A model generated the notes under the pieces. It had not been told where the DNA came from and made no database searches. It was given only the letters and a program-made list of their open reading frames with translations. A stretch of DNA of 6,151 bases, taken from Deltaproteobacteria bacterium (lineage in GTDB: Bacteria > Desulfobacterota > Desulfobacteria > Desulfobacterales > JAFDDL01). The stretch lies in contig JAFDDL010000273.1 of NCBI GenBank assembly GCA_019310865.1, forward strand, positions 1-6,151. The letters are read 5' to 3'. Position numbers and translations under genes: made by a program. Shown piece by piece: positions 1 to 5,709 of the stretch. Position 1 is the stretch's first letter. The number at the start of each line of letters is the position of its first letter.

Positions 1-690
1 AAAAAACAAAAAGTCGGCATTGTGGTCAAGGGCTGTGACAGCCGGGCGGTTATCGAGTTGCTGCAGGAAAAGCTGATTAACAAGGACAATCTCGTGGTGT
101 TCGGATTGCATTGTGACGGTGTGGTCAGCCTGGAAAAGATACGCAAGCGAATCGGGGAGTTGGGCCTTGTTTCGTCGGCCCAAGTCAACGGCGACACGCT
201 AACCGTTACCCGCAGCGATGACACGCACTCGTTGCCCATTTCGGAGATTCGCATGAATAAATGTGAAATCTGCCAATATCCCAACGCCCTGATTTCCGAT
301 CATTTCATCGGCAGCCCCGTGGATCGGGACGATTCGGTGGCCCCTGTCCATGAGTCTGTAGAAGAATTTGACACCTGGTCCCTGGAAGAGCGTTTCGCCT
401 TCTGGAAACGGGAAATGAGCCGGTGTATTCGATGTTACGCCTGCCGCAATACCTGTCCCATGTGCGTTTGCAAGAACCACTGCGTGGCGGTTACCCGCGA
501 GCCCCACTGGTTGAGTCAGGAGAATACCGCAGCGGAAAACTGGATGTTCCAGATGATCCATGTCATGCACCTGACGGGCCGGTGCGTTGTCTGCGGCGAA
601 TGTGAGCGGGCTTGTCCCATGGGTATTCAGTCTGTGATGTCTTTAATTACGATACCGGACTTGATCCACAGGGCACACCGCCCCTGCTAA
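1..690 (+). CDS. FrhB-like / double [4Fe-4S] ferredoxin subunit of an Hdr/Flx-type electron-transfer complex (5' partial, 3' frameshifted)
   Basis: The frame is open from base 1, so the start lies upstream of the window; the GTG at 22 is internal. The N-terminal part (KGCDSRAVIELLQEK, then VFGLHCDGVV) resembles the segment seen in coenzyme F420 hydrogenase/dehydrogenase beta-subunit proteins. A CEIC pair follows. Next come two CxxCxxCxxxCP motifs, encoded at about 424-459 (with an added CVCKNHC) and 583-618, each expected to bind a [4Fe-4S] cluster. It is probably a cytoplasmic electron conduit working with the two redox genes just downstream and with HdrABC-type partners outside the window. 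After the second motif the visible frame runs into an unfamiliar, short tail (QSVMSLITIPDLIHRAHRPC) and stops at 690. The expected tail is in another frame (see 636-734), so the gene is probably broken or carries a sequence error. The family is clear; assignment to FlxC specifically is inference. Confidence 0.85.
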   Translation, partial: KKQKVGIVVKGCDSRAVIELLQEKLINKDNLVVFGLHCDGVVSLEKIRKRIGELGLVSSAQVNGDTLTVTRSDDTHSLPISEIRMNKCEICQYPNALISDHFIGSPVDRDDSVAPVHESVEEFDTWSLEERFAFWKREMSRCIRCYACRNTCPMCVCKNHCVAVTREPHWLSQENTAAENWMFQMIHVMHLTGRCVVCGECERACPMGIQSVMSLITIPDLIHRAHRPC

Positions 691-734
691 CCTTCAAGAT
701 GGAAGAAGACAATATACCTGAAAGAGAATGGTAA
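636..734 (+). pseudogene. Displaced C-terminal tail of the upstream ferredoxin gene (frameshift)
   Basis: Read in the frame whose codons include 642-644, this stretch encodes DVFNYDTGLDPQGTPP, then LLTFKMEEDNIPEREW, and ends with TAA at 732-734. From memory, this is the usual ending of this ferredoxin family: an acidic tail closing with a Trp. The TAA overlaps the ATG (734-736) of the next gene as TAATG, a typical coupling junction. By contrast, the frame used upstream stops at 690 and leaves a 43-nt gap. Moving from the upstream frame to this one requires a loss of 3n+1 bases between about 627 and 642. The usual linker between CPMGI and the xFNY region is longer than what remains, so a deletion of several codons plus one base is more likely than a single-base loss. 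Confidence 0.7.
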
Positions 735-1792
735 TGAGCGATAAACGATTTTTAAAAACGCAGTCCGTTATCCCCTTTATCGAAGAACTGACCGGTTCCT
801 ATCGGGTTCTGGCGCCGATTTGTCATGGGGATTCCGTCGTATTTCGTCCATATGCAAAGGGCGACTGTGTCGAATTAAAGCGGCTACCCACCGAAAGTCC
901 CAAGGAGTCGACGTTTCCCCGCAATGAGACCCTGATGGTCTATGAGCGAAAGCCGGCAACCGGCGACGCCCCCAATGCCGAAATTGTGCTTGAAGAGACC
1001 TTGCCGGAGGACAAGACCGTCGTTTTTGGTTCGCGTCCCTGCGGCGCCCGGGGCAAGCTGATATTTGATCGGGTTTACGAGACGGAATCGATCCGGGATC
1101 CGTATTACACAACCCGCCGGGACAACACCCTGTTTATGTCCCTGGCCTGCGCGGCGCCTGAAAACACCTGTTTTTGCCACTCGGTGGGTGGCGGGCCCGC
1201 AGATCCGGCCGGATCGGATGTCTTGTTGACACCGGTGGACGGCGGTCTGGTGGTCGAAGCAGTTACCGAAGCCGGTGCAGCGCTGCTCGGTTCCGGCTTG
1301 TTGGAAGCGGCGACCGAAGATCAGGTTCAGGCTGCCGACGCGGTCGAGCAGGCATCGGCTGCCCTGCTCGGTGATCCGGAACCGCTGGACCAGGCCGGTG
1401 AAAAGCTGATCGGTCTTTTTGACGACAAGGACTTCTGGGATGAGATGAGCGCCAAGTGCATCAGCTGCGGAACCTGTACCTATCTGTGTCCCACCTGCTA
1501 CTGTTTCAATATCACCGATGAGACGGCCGGTAACCAGGGAAAACGGGTTCGGACCTGGGATACCTGCATGTACTATATGTTCACCCTCGAAGCCAGCGGG
1601 CATAACCCCCGGACCGCCAAGGCCAACCGGTTGAAAAATCGAATCGGGCATAAATTCAGTTATTATCCGGCACTGCATGACAATGTCGTCGCCTGTTGCG
1701 GTTGCGGGCGGTGTATCAAGAGCTGTCCGGTGTCCGTGGATATTCGCCATATCGTTCGATCGGCACAGGAGTATGAAAATGTCACAAGTTAA
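734..1792 (+). CDS. Two-cluster [4Fe-4S] protein of the AsrA / sulfhydrogenase beta / FlxB type
   Basis: This is a 352-residue cytoplasmic electron-transfer subunit. The family relays electrons between a flavin/NAD(P) reductase partner and a catalytic or Hdr-type module. The N-terminal two thirds carries conserved-looking cysteines: SRPCGARG near residue 103, and LACAAPENTCFC at 138-148. An Ala-rich helical stretch lies at about 172-212. The C-terminus has two ferredoxin motifs: C242, C245, C248, C252-Pro and C321, C324, C327, C331-Pro. I chose ATG 734 over the in-frame ATG 728. The AAGAGA just upstream sits too close to 728 but about 6 nt from 734, and TAATG at 732-736 fits coupling to the upstream gene. 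The 3' end overlaps the next gene by 14 nt. The FlxB, AsrA and HydB subunits are related, and the exact subtype cannot be fixed here. No sulfite reductase siroheme subunit follows, which argues against a complete Asr operon. Confidence 0.9.
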   Translation: MSDKRFLKTQSVIPFIEELTGSYRVLAPICHGDSVVFRPYAKGDCVELKRLPTESPKESTFPRNETLMVYERKPATGDAPNAEIVLEETLPEDKTVVFGSRPCGARGKLIFDRVYETESIRDPYYTTRRDNTLFMSLACAAPENTCFCHSVGGGPADPAGSDVLLTPVDGGLVVEAVTEAGAALLGSGLLEAATEDQVQAADAVEQASAALLGDPEPLDQAGEKLIGLFDDKDFWDEMSAKCISCGTCTYLCPTCYCFNITDETAGNQGKRVRTWDTCMYYMFTLEASGHNPRTAKANRLKNRIGHKFSYYPALHDNVVACCGCGRCIKSCPVSVDIRHIVRSAQEYENVTS

Positions 1793-2612
1793 TCCGTATC
1801 TGCCTGAGATGGCAACCATCCAGGAGGCGATTCAGGAAACACATAATATCAAAACCTTCCGGGTTGTCTTGAACAACGCCGAGCGAATGAAAGCTTTTTC
1901 GTTTGAACCGGGGCAGGTGGGTCAGTTATCGGTCTTCGGTACCGGTGAGTCAACCTTTGTGATCAATTCGCCCCCCACCCGAATGGACTACCTGCAATTC
2001 AGTGTAATGCGCGCCGGCGAAGTGACCGGAACGCTTCATACCCTGTCGGAAGGAGACCAGATCGGTGTGCGCGGACCGTTGGGAAATCATTTTCCCTATG
2101 AGACCATGAAGGGGAAAAACATCCTGTTTGTCGGGGGCGGGATCGGCATGGCGCCGCTTCGAACCCTGCTGCTGTTCATGCTGGACAACCGCAAGGATTA
2201 TGAGGATATTACCCTGCTTTACGGCGCCCGAACGCCCAATGACATGGCTTTCAGCTATGAGCTTGAAGATTGGATGAACCGCGAGGATCTGAAAACCACC
2301 CTGACGGTGGACAACGAATTCCCGGGCTGGGAGCATGAAGTGGGGCTGATTCCCAATGTGCTTCTGGAAATGGCCGTAAAATCGGAAAATTGCGTGGCGC
2401 TTACCTGCGGGCCGCCTATTATGATTAAATTTACACTCCAGGCCCTTAAAAAGCTTGGGTTTGAAGATGACCAGATCGTCACCACCCTTGAAAAAAGAAT
2501 GAAATGTGGCATTGGAATCTGTGGCCGGTGCAATATCGGCACGAGCTATGTCTGCAAGGATGGTCCGGTCTACACCTATGAACAACTGAAACAATTACCC
2601 AACGAACTGTAA
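1779..2612 (+). CDS. FAD/NAD(P)-binding [2Fe-2S] oxidoreductase of the AsrB / sulfhydrogenase gamma / FlxA type
   Basis: This 277-residue ferredoxin-NADP+ reductase-fold protein is expected to exchange electrons between NAD(P)H and the iron-sulfur subunits encoded upstream. The FAD domain covers about residues 8-105, with GQVGQLSVFG, STFVINSPP and GVRGPLGNHFP. The nucleotide domain covers about 112-225, with VGGGIGMAPLR at 118-128 and TCGPPIMIKF at 209-218. The C-terminal loop has C243, C248, C251 and C259 (CGIGICGRC), the dihydroorotate-dehydrogenase-PyrK-like [2Fe-2S] site. I chose ATG 1779: AGGAG at 1767-1771 is 7 nt away, while ATG 1773 would leave only 1 nt. The in-frame extension upstream to 1677 merely overlaps the preceding gene. 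Overlap with that gene implies translational coupling. Family assignment is firm; use of NADH versus NADPH, and membership of a bifurcating complex, are inferred. Confidence 0.93.
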   Translation: MSQVNPYLPEMATIQEAIQETHNIKTFRVVLNNAERMKAFSFEPGQVGQLSVFGTGESTFVINSPPTRMDYLQFSVMRAGEVTGTLHTLSEGDQIGVRGPLGNHFPYETMKGKNILFVGGGIGMAPLRTLLLFMLDNRKDYEDITLLYGARTPNDMAFSYELEDWMNREDLKTTLTVDNEFPGWEHEVGLIPNVLLEMAVKSENCVALTCGPPIMIKFTLQALKKLGFEDDQIVTTLEKRMKCGIGICGRCNIGTSYVCKDGPVYTYEQLKQLPNEL

Positions 2613-2630
2613 ACCCTGGGAGATAGAATC

Positions 2631-3101
2631 ATGGCTGATTTGTTCAGAGCAAACGACGTGGCGCTGCTTGCGATTGAAATCGAAAAGCGGGGCGAGAAAT
2701 TTTATTATCTCTTAAGTGAAAAAGCGGAAGATTCCCGAACCCGAAAAATCTTCATTGGTTTGGCCAAAGCGGAAGTGAAACATAAGAAAATCTTTGAGGC
2801 CCTGTACGAACGGCTTGGAGAGGTGGATCTGCCGGCATGGTCCAATGAGGCGGAGTTTCTTTCCTACTTGAATGCATTGATCGATACGCACACCCTTTTT
2901 CGAAAAGATGATCTCGATCAGCTTCCGGAAACGATCAAAACCCGAAAAGACGCCATTGAGATGGCAATGGGATTTGAAAAAGAGTCGATTCTAGTATTCA
3001 TGGAGATGAAGGAATTCGTACCGGAGAGCGAAAAAAAGTATATCGCGCAATGTATCGAAGAGGAAAGAAGCCACCTGCGACTGCTGAGTGAAATGCTCTG
3101 A
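2631..3101 (+). CDS. Ferritin-like / rubrerythrin-family diiron protein
   Basis: This 156-residue four-helix-bundle protein belongs to the ferritin-like superfamily, whose members use a diiron site for peroxide/oxygen detoxification or iron handling. Likely metal ligands follow the rubrerythrin spacing: E18 in IEIEKRGEKFYY, E48xxH51 in AEVKHKK, E116 in GFEKES, and E145xxH148 in EEERSHL. There is no C-terminal rubredoxin domain (no CxxC pair), so this is the short, sulerythrin/YciE-like form of the fold, not a classical rubrerythrin. It starts 18 nt after the reductase gene, with GGGAGA at 2618-2623, and so probably belongs to the same transcript. The context suggests protection of the oxygen-sensitive iron-sulfur complex, or electron delivery from the FAD subunit to the diiron centre; both are inference. 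A run of eight T follows the stop (3110-3117), but I see no good stem in front of it. Confidence 0.88.
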   Translation: MADLFRANDVALLAIEIEKRGEKFYYLLSEKAEDSRTRKIFIGLAKAEVKHKKIFEALYERLGEVDLPAWSNEAEFLSYLNALIDTHTLFRKDDLDQLPETIKTRKDAIEMAMGFEKESILVFMEMKEFVPESEKKYIAQCIEEERSHLRLLSEML

Positions 3102-3170
3102 TTCGTGTATTTTTTTTAACCTTCGCAAAACGGAGGCGTTGGGTATTATGAAAAAAGGAACCAAAATACA

Positions 3171-3329
3171 ATGGAAGAAGAAAAGAAGAAATTGTTGGAA
3201 AAGAAGTTGAACCAATTGATAGCAGAAGCGAATGTATCTCGCAGCGAGAACCGCGCTACACCCAATCCCCAAAACATCGCCCGGGTGATTCGTCGCCGCA
3301 AAGGGAAACCGGATATGAAAATCGCGTAA
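3171..3329 (+). CDS. Small basic hypothetical protein (52 aa)
   Basis: The ORF starts at ATG 3171, with AAAGGAA at 3154-3160 upstream, and ends at TAA 3327-3329. The product begins MEEEKKKLLEKKLNQLIAEA, which looks like an amphipathic, heptad-like helix. It ends in a strongly basic tail (RVIRRRKGKPDMKIA). It has no membrane segment, no signal peptide and no cysteines. The charged helix and Arg/Lys-rich tail could bind nucleic acid or a protein partner, but I do not recognise the family. A competing 20-codon ORF starts at ATG 3148 behind a better GGAGG (3132-3136) and overlaps it in another frame. Translation from the first could deliver ribosomes to the second. This is supported only by ORF shape, a plausible ribosome site and its position between expressed genes. 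Confidence 0.5.
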   Translation: MEEEKKKLLEKKLNQLIAEANVSRSENRATPNPQNIARVIRRRKGKPDMKIA

Positions 3330-3386
3330 AGTGCCCGTCGGCCGATACCGGTTATTCCCGCCCTCAATTCGTCAACGCCTTTTTCT

Positions 3387-3406
3387 TAGAAATGGTTTCA
3401 AAATTT
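3387..3406 (+). repeat. Imperfect direct repeat, copy 1
   Basis: This 20-nt element has the core TGGTTTCAAAA and begins TAGAAATGG. It matches 17 of 20 positions with the copy at 3793-3812. It lies in the leader of the 121-residue conserved gene, immediately before a TTTTTTAAAAAA palindrome (3404-3415). Confidence 0.55.
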
Positions 3407-3424
3407 TTTAAAAAAGGAGATGAA

Positions 3425-3790
3425 ATGAACGATTCCGGACAAGCGCAACGCATTGATTTCAGCGTTGACAAAGCGAACCTGTACCGTGAAGAATCGATTA
3501 CCGATCTGAAAGTGGCGTCCATTCGGCGCCTGATTCCGATCAAATCGGATGGAACGGATGATCCAAGCCGCACGGCCATATTCGTGGGGCATACCCAATT
3601 GATGTCCCCCGAAGGACCACTTCCCATCCAGGCAAAGCTGCCGGTAAACAACCTTGAGGAAGCAATGGCCGAATTTCCCAACGCCATGCAGCAGGCGCTT
3701 GCGGAGATGGTGGAAAAACTGCAGGAAATGCAAAAACAGCAGGAACAAAAGAAACAGGATGGTTCGCGGATAATTGTGCCTGGGCGATAG
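3425..3790 (+). CDS. Conserved hypothetical cytoplasmic protein (121 aa)
   Basis: The start is ATG 3425: GGAG at 3416-3419 lies 5 nt upstream. The in-frame ATG at 3392 would only add MVSKFFKKGDE, encoded over the ribosome site itself. The product has an N-terminal mixed region (RIDFSVDKANLYREESITDL, then KVASIRRLIPIKSDG), a central IFVGHTQLMSPEGPLPIQ and a helical segment with EEAMAEFPNAMQQALAEM. It finishes with a Gln/Lys-rich coiled-coil tail. It has no signal peptide, membrane segment or catalytic motif. I recognise the pattern as an uncharacterised protein common in sulfate-reducing Desulfobacterota, where YREExITDLKVASIRRLIPI and the QLMSPEGP block seem conserved; that is memory, not a search. 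No function is known to me. The gene stands alone, with near-identical 20-nt repeats on either side. Confidence 0.82.
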   Translation: MNDSGQAQRIDFSVDKANLYREESITDLKVASIRRLIPIKSDGTDDPSRTAIFVGHTQLMSPEGPLPIQAKLPVNNLEEAMAEFPNAMQQALAEMVEKLQEMQKQQEQKKQDGSRIIVPGR

Positions 3791-3792
3791 CC

Positions 3793-3812
3793 TAGAAGTG
3801 GTTTCAAAACCT
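3793..3812 (+). repeat. Imperfect direct repeat, copy 2
   Basis: This is the second copy of the element at 3387-3406 (TAGAAGTGG start, TGGTTTCAAAA core). It begins 3 nt after the stop codon of the 121-residue gene. It contains the small palindrome GGTTTCAAAACC (3799-3810). Confidence 0.55.
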
Positions 3813-4022
3813 CATCTTATGTCCAATGGCTGCGTTCTCGCATTTTTTAACTCCTCGAAATAGTTCACGTTTTCCGTCCTGGTGAAGCCCTGAAAGGGTT
3901 TCCAGGGCGGTTTCAAGTGCTTTGGCATTCAGGGTGCCAAACTCTTCATCGAGGTGGGCGCCATCATGCCCTGTCGGATGCTGCCGGTATACCGATCGCA
4001 AACGAATACCAGCCCACCGCAA
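3804..4022 (-). other. Doubtful minus-strand ORF or decayed coding remnant
   Basis: This is a 72-codon minus-strand reading with a TTG start and no obvious ribosome binding site. The product includes HPTGHDGAHLDEEFGTLNAK and ALETALETLSGLHQDGKREL, which has a protein-like composition but no family I recognise. A second minus-strand frame in the same bases also reads plausibly (GFTRTENVNYFEELKNAR), interrupted by a stop further upstream. Two half-plausible frames suggest either chance or a degraded gene with a frameshift. I would not annotate it as functional. Confidence 0.15.
3887..3908. repeat. Compact inverted repeat (strong hairpin)
   Basis: GCCCTG (3887-3892) pairs with CAGGGC (3903-3908). 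The inner AAA pairs with TTT around a GGG loop, with a single bulged C at 3902. Nine base pairs with a three-base loop would fold on either strand. No T-run follows on either side, so it is not a standard terminator. Confidence 0.55.
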
Positions 4023-4058
4023 ACCCAGGTTAAAAAAGCCATTAGATTATATTTTTAC

Positions 4059-4086
4059 TTGACAGGTCATATTATCCTGATAATAT
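4059..4086 (+). promoter_or_regulatory. Sigma-70-like promoter of the DUF4143 ATPase gene
   Basis: TTGACA (4059-4064), a perfect -35 consensus, is followed after 16 nt by TAATAT (4081-4086). Transcription would be expected to begin near 4092-4095, at or just before the ATG at 4096. No Shine-Dalgarno sequence lies between the -10 and the ATG, so a leaderless mRNA is implied. Confidence 0.65.
4069..4086. promoter_or_regulatory. 18-bp perfect palindrome over spacer and -10 (candidate operator)
   Basis: ATATTATC-CT-GATAATAT is a perfect 8-bp inverted repeat with a 2-bp centre. It spans the promoter spacer and the whole -10 box. An additional CAGG/CCTG pair (4063-4066 and 4076-4079) is nested in the area. 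A dimeric repressor bound here would block RNA polymerase. Alternatively, the palindrome could be a target for a mobile-element or ATPase/nuclease function. The symmetry is seen; the role is inferred. Confidence 0.5.
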
Positions 4087-4095
4087 TCCTTCATT

Positions 4096-5241
4096 ATGAA
4101 GATTGTCAAAAATAGGATCTTGGACATCACGTTGCCGAAGGATCGTTCAGCGTTTCTTTGGGGTCCACGGAAAACCGGTAAGACGTATTGGTTAAAGGAT
4201 CGGTTTCCAGAGTCACCTATTATCGATTTGTTAAAAACCGATGTATTTGCCGACTATGCATCCCGTCCGTCATTGCTCAGAGAACAATATCAGGCACATA
4301 AGGGTCTGATCGTCATCGACGAAATTCAGATGGTTCCGGACCTGCTGAACGAAATTCACTGGTTAATCGAGAACAGCGAGGTTTCATTCCTAATGACCGG
4401 ATCTAGCGCCCGGAAACTGCGTCGTGGCCATGCGAATCTGCTCGGCGGGAGAGCCTGGCGGTACACCATGGCACCGCTCACGTTTGCAGAGACAGTCGGT
4501 TTCGATCTGGAGCAGGTGATTATTACCGGTCTGTTGCCGCCTCATTTCCTCTCTCCGGAGCCGATTCAAGACCTCCGGGCTTATGTTGCAGACTATTTGA
4601 AAGAGGAAATTGCAGCAGAAGCGATTGTACAGAATATTCCGGCATTTGCTGAATTTCTCAGGGTTGCCTCCCTAACCTCCGGGGAACTGCTGAATTATAC
4701 CAATGTTGGAAGAGAAACCGGCGTCAGCGCTAAAATCGTGAGGAACTATTTCCAGATTCTGGAAGATACATTACTTGGTTTCAGAATTTCACCATGGCGA
4801 AAGGCAATTAATCGGCGACTGATCGAGACTGAAAAATTTTATCTTTTTGACGTCGGCGTGGCAAATTATCTGGCACGTCGGAAGCCAAGAATCGGCACCC
4901 CTGAGTTCGGAAAATCTTTTGAACAATATATTCTCATGGAACTCAAGGCGTATCAGGCTTACCGGAATCCGGAGCTCGACATTCGTTATTGGCGCACAAG
5001 CTCAGGGCTTGAAGTGGATTTTATATTGGGCGCCATGAATGTGGCTATTGAGGTTAAGGCTTCAAATAGAGTCCACACTGGCCACACAAGAGGCATGAAG
5101 GCTCTTCTCGAAGAAAATGTAGTAGAAAAAGCCATTATTGTTTCACTTGAAACACAACCCAGAAAACCGGATCCAGCCATTGAGATTTGGCCATGGCAAC
5201 ACTTTCTTGATATTTTATGGTCAGGGGAATTGGGCGTGTAA
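4096..5241 (+). CDS. AAA-family ATPase with DUF4143 and PD-(D/E)XK-like C-terminus
   Basis: This 381-residue protein has the length and layout typical of the widespread AAA_14/DUF4143 ATPases. Walker A is GPRKTGKT at 23-30 and Walker B is LIVIDEIQ at 71-78. A TGSSARKLRRGHANLLGGRA block at 101-120 is the characteristic sensor/arginine region. A winged-helix-like section (about 185-235, TSGELLNYTNVGRETGVSAK) precedes the DUF4143 part, with FYLFDVGVANYLAR at 248-261. The C-terminal end has E276, D308 (GLEVDFIL) and E319-V-K321 (AIEVKAS), the restriction-endonuclease-fold signature. The cellular role of this family is unknown; such genes are scattered and frequently horizontally transferred. The gene stands alone, begins at a probably leaderless start, and is followed immediately by a hydrolase fragment. 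No partner gene is present in the window. Confidence 0.93.
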   Translation: MKIVKNRILDITLPKDRSAFLWGPRKTGKTYWLKDRFPESPIIDLLKTDVFADYASRPSLLREQYQAHKGLIVIDEIQMVPDLLNEIHWLIENSEVSFLMTGSSARKLRRGHANLLGGRAWRYTMAPLTFAETVGFDLEQVIITGLLPPHFLSPEPIQDLRAYVADYLKEEIAAEAIVQNIPAFAEFLRVASLTSGELLNYTNVGRETGVSAKIVRNYFQILEDTLLGFRISPWRKAINRRLIETEKFYLFDVGVANYLARRKPRIGTPEFGKSFEQYILMELKAYQAYRNPELDIRYWRTSSGLEVDFILGAMNVAIEVKASNRVHTGHTRGMKALLEENVVEKAIIVSLETQPRKPDPAIEIWPWQHFLDILWSGELGV

Positions 5242-5242
5242 G

Positions 5243-5257
5243 AAAAGGGGTCAGGTC
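5243..5257 (+). repeat. AAAAGGGGTCAGGTC motif, possible REP/transposase-linked sequence
   Basis: The string AAAAGGGGTCAGGTC follows the ATPase stop codon directly. In my recollection, GGGGTCAGGTC strings are common next to REP-associated (IS200-like) tyrosine transposases and as dispersed copies in Desulfobacterota and related genomes. No transposase is present here, and only one short copy is seen, so the assignment is tentative. Confidence 0.3.
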
Positions 5258-5274
5258 AATCCAAACACCGCTGA

Positions 5275-5655
5275 AGGTGCCCGCTTGCCACAGCGCTGGA
5301 CACACCGGCTGAACCGCCCGCCTCGGTTCGTCTCATGATCGTTGCCGGCGATGCGGTATCCACAAAACAAACAGCGCGCGTCAAGCCGAATGGCGGTCTG
5401 GAAATCGTTTCACACAGCCCGGGAGATGGCGTCGTACTTCGCAGCAGCGCATTAATGGATGAACGGGGGAAAGAGACGGCTTTTTCGCGATTGATTTCGC
5501 CAATTTCGTGGGACCAAGCGCTTTTTCTATTCTCTGATCATATCGGCCTGACAAAAGACCCCGTGTTTACTGACAACATTCTTTACTTACTGTTGGAACA
5601 CCCCCACCCTGCGAATCGAATATCCAAAACTGATTTGGAAACGAACCGGAATTAA
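5275..5655 (+). pseudogene. 5'-truncated LCAT/lipase-like alpha/beta-hydrolase (C-terminal remnant)
   Basis: The frame is open from 5275, after a TGA at 5272-5274, to the stop at 5655; the first ATG is 5335. Counting from that ATG, the product has SPGDGVVLRSSALMDER, with Asp31 in a GDGxV loop, then FLFSDHIGLTKDPVFTDNIL with His69, then YLLLE. This arrangement matches the C-terminal catalytic Asp and His of lecithin-cholesterol-acyltransferase/lysosomal-phospholipase-like hydrolases (GDGTV...SAL, then an H before a DPxFxxNVLxLLL helix). The nucleophile-Ser elbow (GxSxG) and the rest of the N-terminal core are missing. No good ribosome site precedes ATG 5335, and homology-like sequence (LDTPAEPPASVRLMIVAGDA) extends upstream of it, so this is a relic and not a small gene. 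The break coincides with the end of the ATPase gene, suggesting that its arrival or a deletion removed the front. Confidence 0.65.
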
Positions 5656-5680
5656 AATGGTCCCAAACCGTGGGCAAGGT

Positions 5681-5709
5681 AAGTTTGCACAAATAATACT
5701 TGCAAATTT
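5681..5709. repeat. Inverted repeat A of an intergenic chain
   Basis: AAGTTTGCA (5681-5689) pairs with TGCAAATTT (5701-5709): nine pairs including one G-U, around an 11-nt loop. It overlaps the next repeat by two bases. Confidence 0.5.

Noticed and set aside
884..1819. Long minus-strand ORF of 311 codons
   Set aside because: It is antisense to the [4Fe-4S] protein gene, which has clear ferredoxin motifs; the product matches no family and reflects GC-rich codon use on the opposite strand.
1950..2594. Minus-strand ORF of 214 codons
   Set aside because: It is antisense to the FAD/NAD(P) reductase, whose flavin, nucleotide and [2Fe-2S] motifs are unmistakable.
3070..3120. Intrinsic terminator after the ferritin-like gene
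   Set aside because: Eight T occur at 3110-3117, but the only stem before them (GAGT/GCTC) is four weak pairs and ends well before the T-run.
3330..3390. Terminator between the 52-codon ORF and the 121-residue gene
   Set aside because: GC-rich bases precede a short T-run, but no stem longer than three or four pairs could be drawn.
3364..3807. Minus-strand ORFs opposite the 121-residue conserved gene
   Set aside because: The plus-strand gene has a good ribosome site and a recognisable conserved pattern; the minus products are Ser/Cys/Phe-rich shadows.
5138..5338. Plus-strand ORF overlapping the ATPase end and the hydrolase remnant
   Set aside because: It is a different frame of two better-supported sequences, with no ribosome site.
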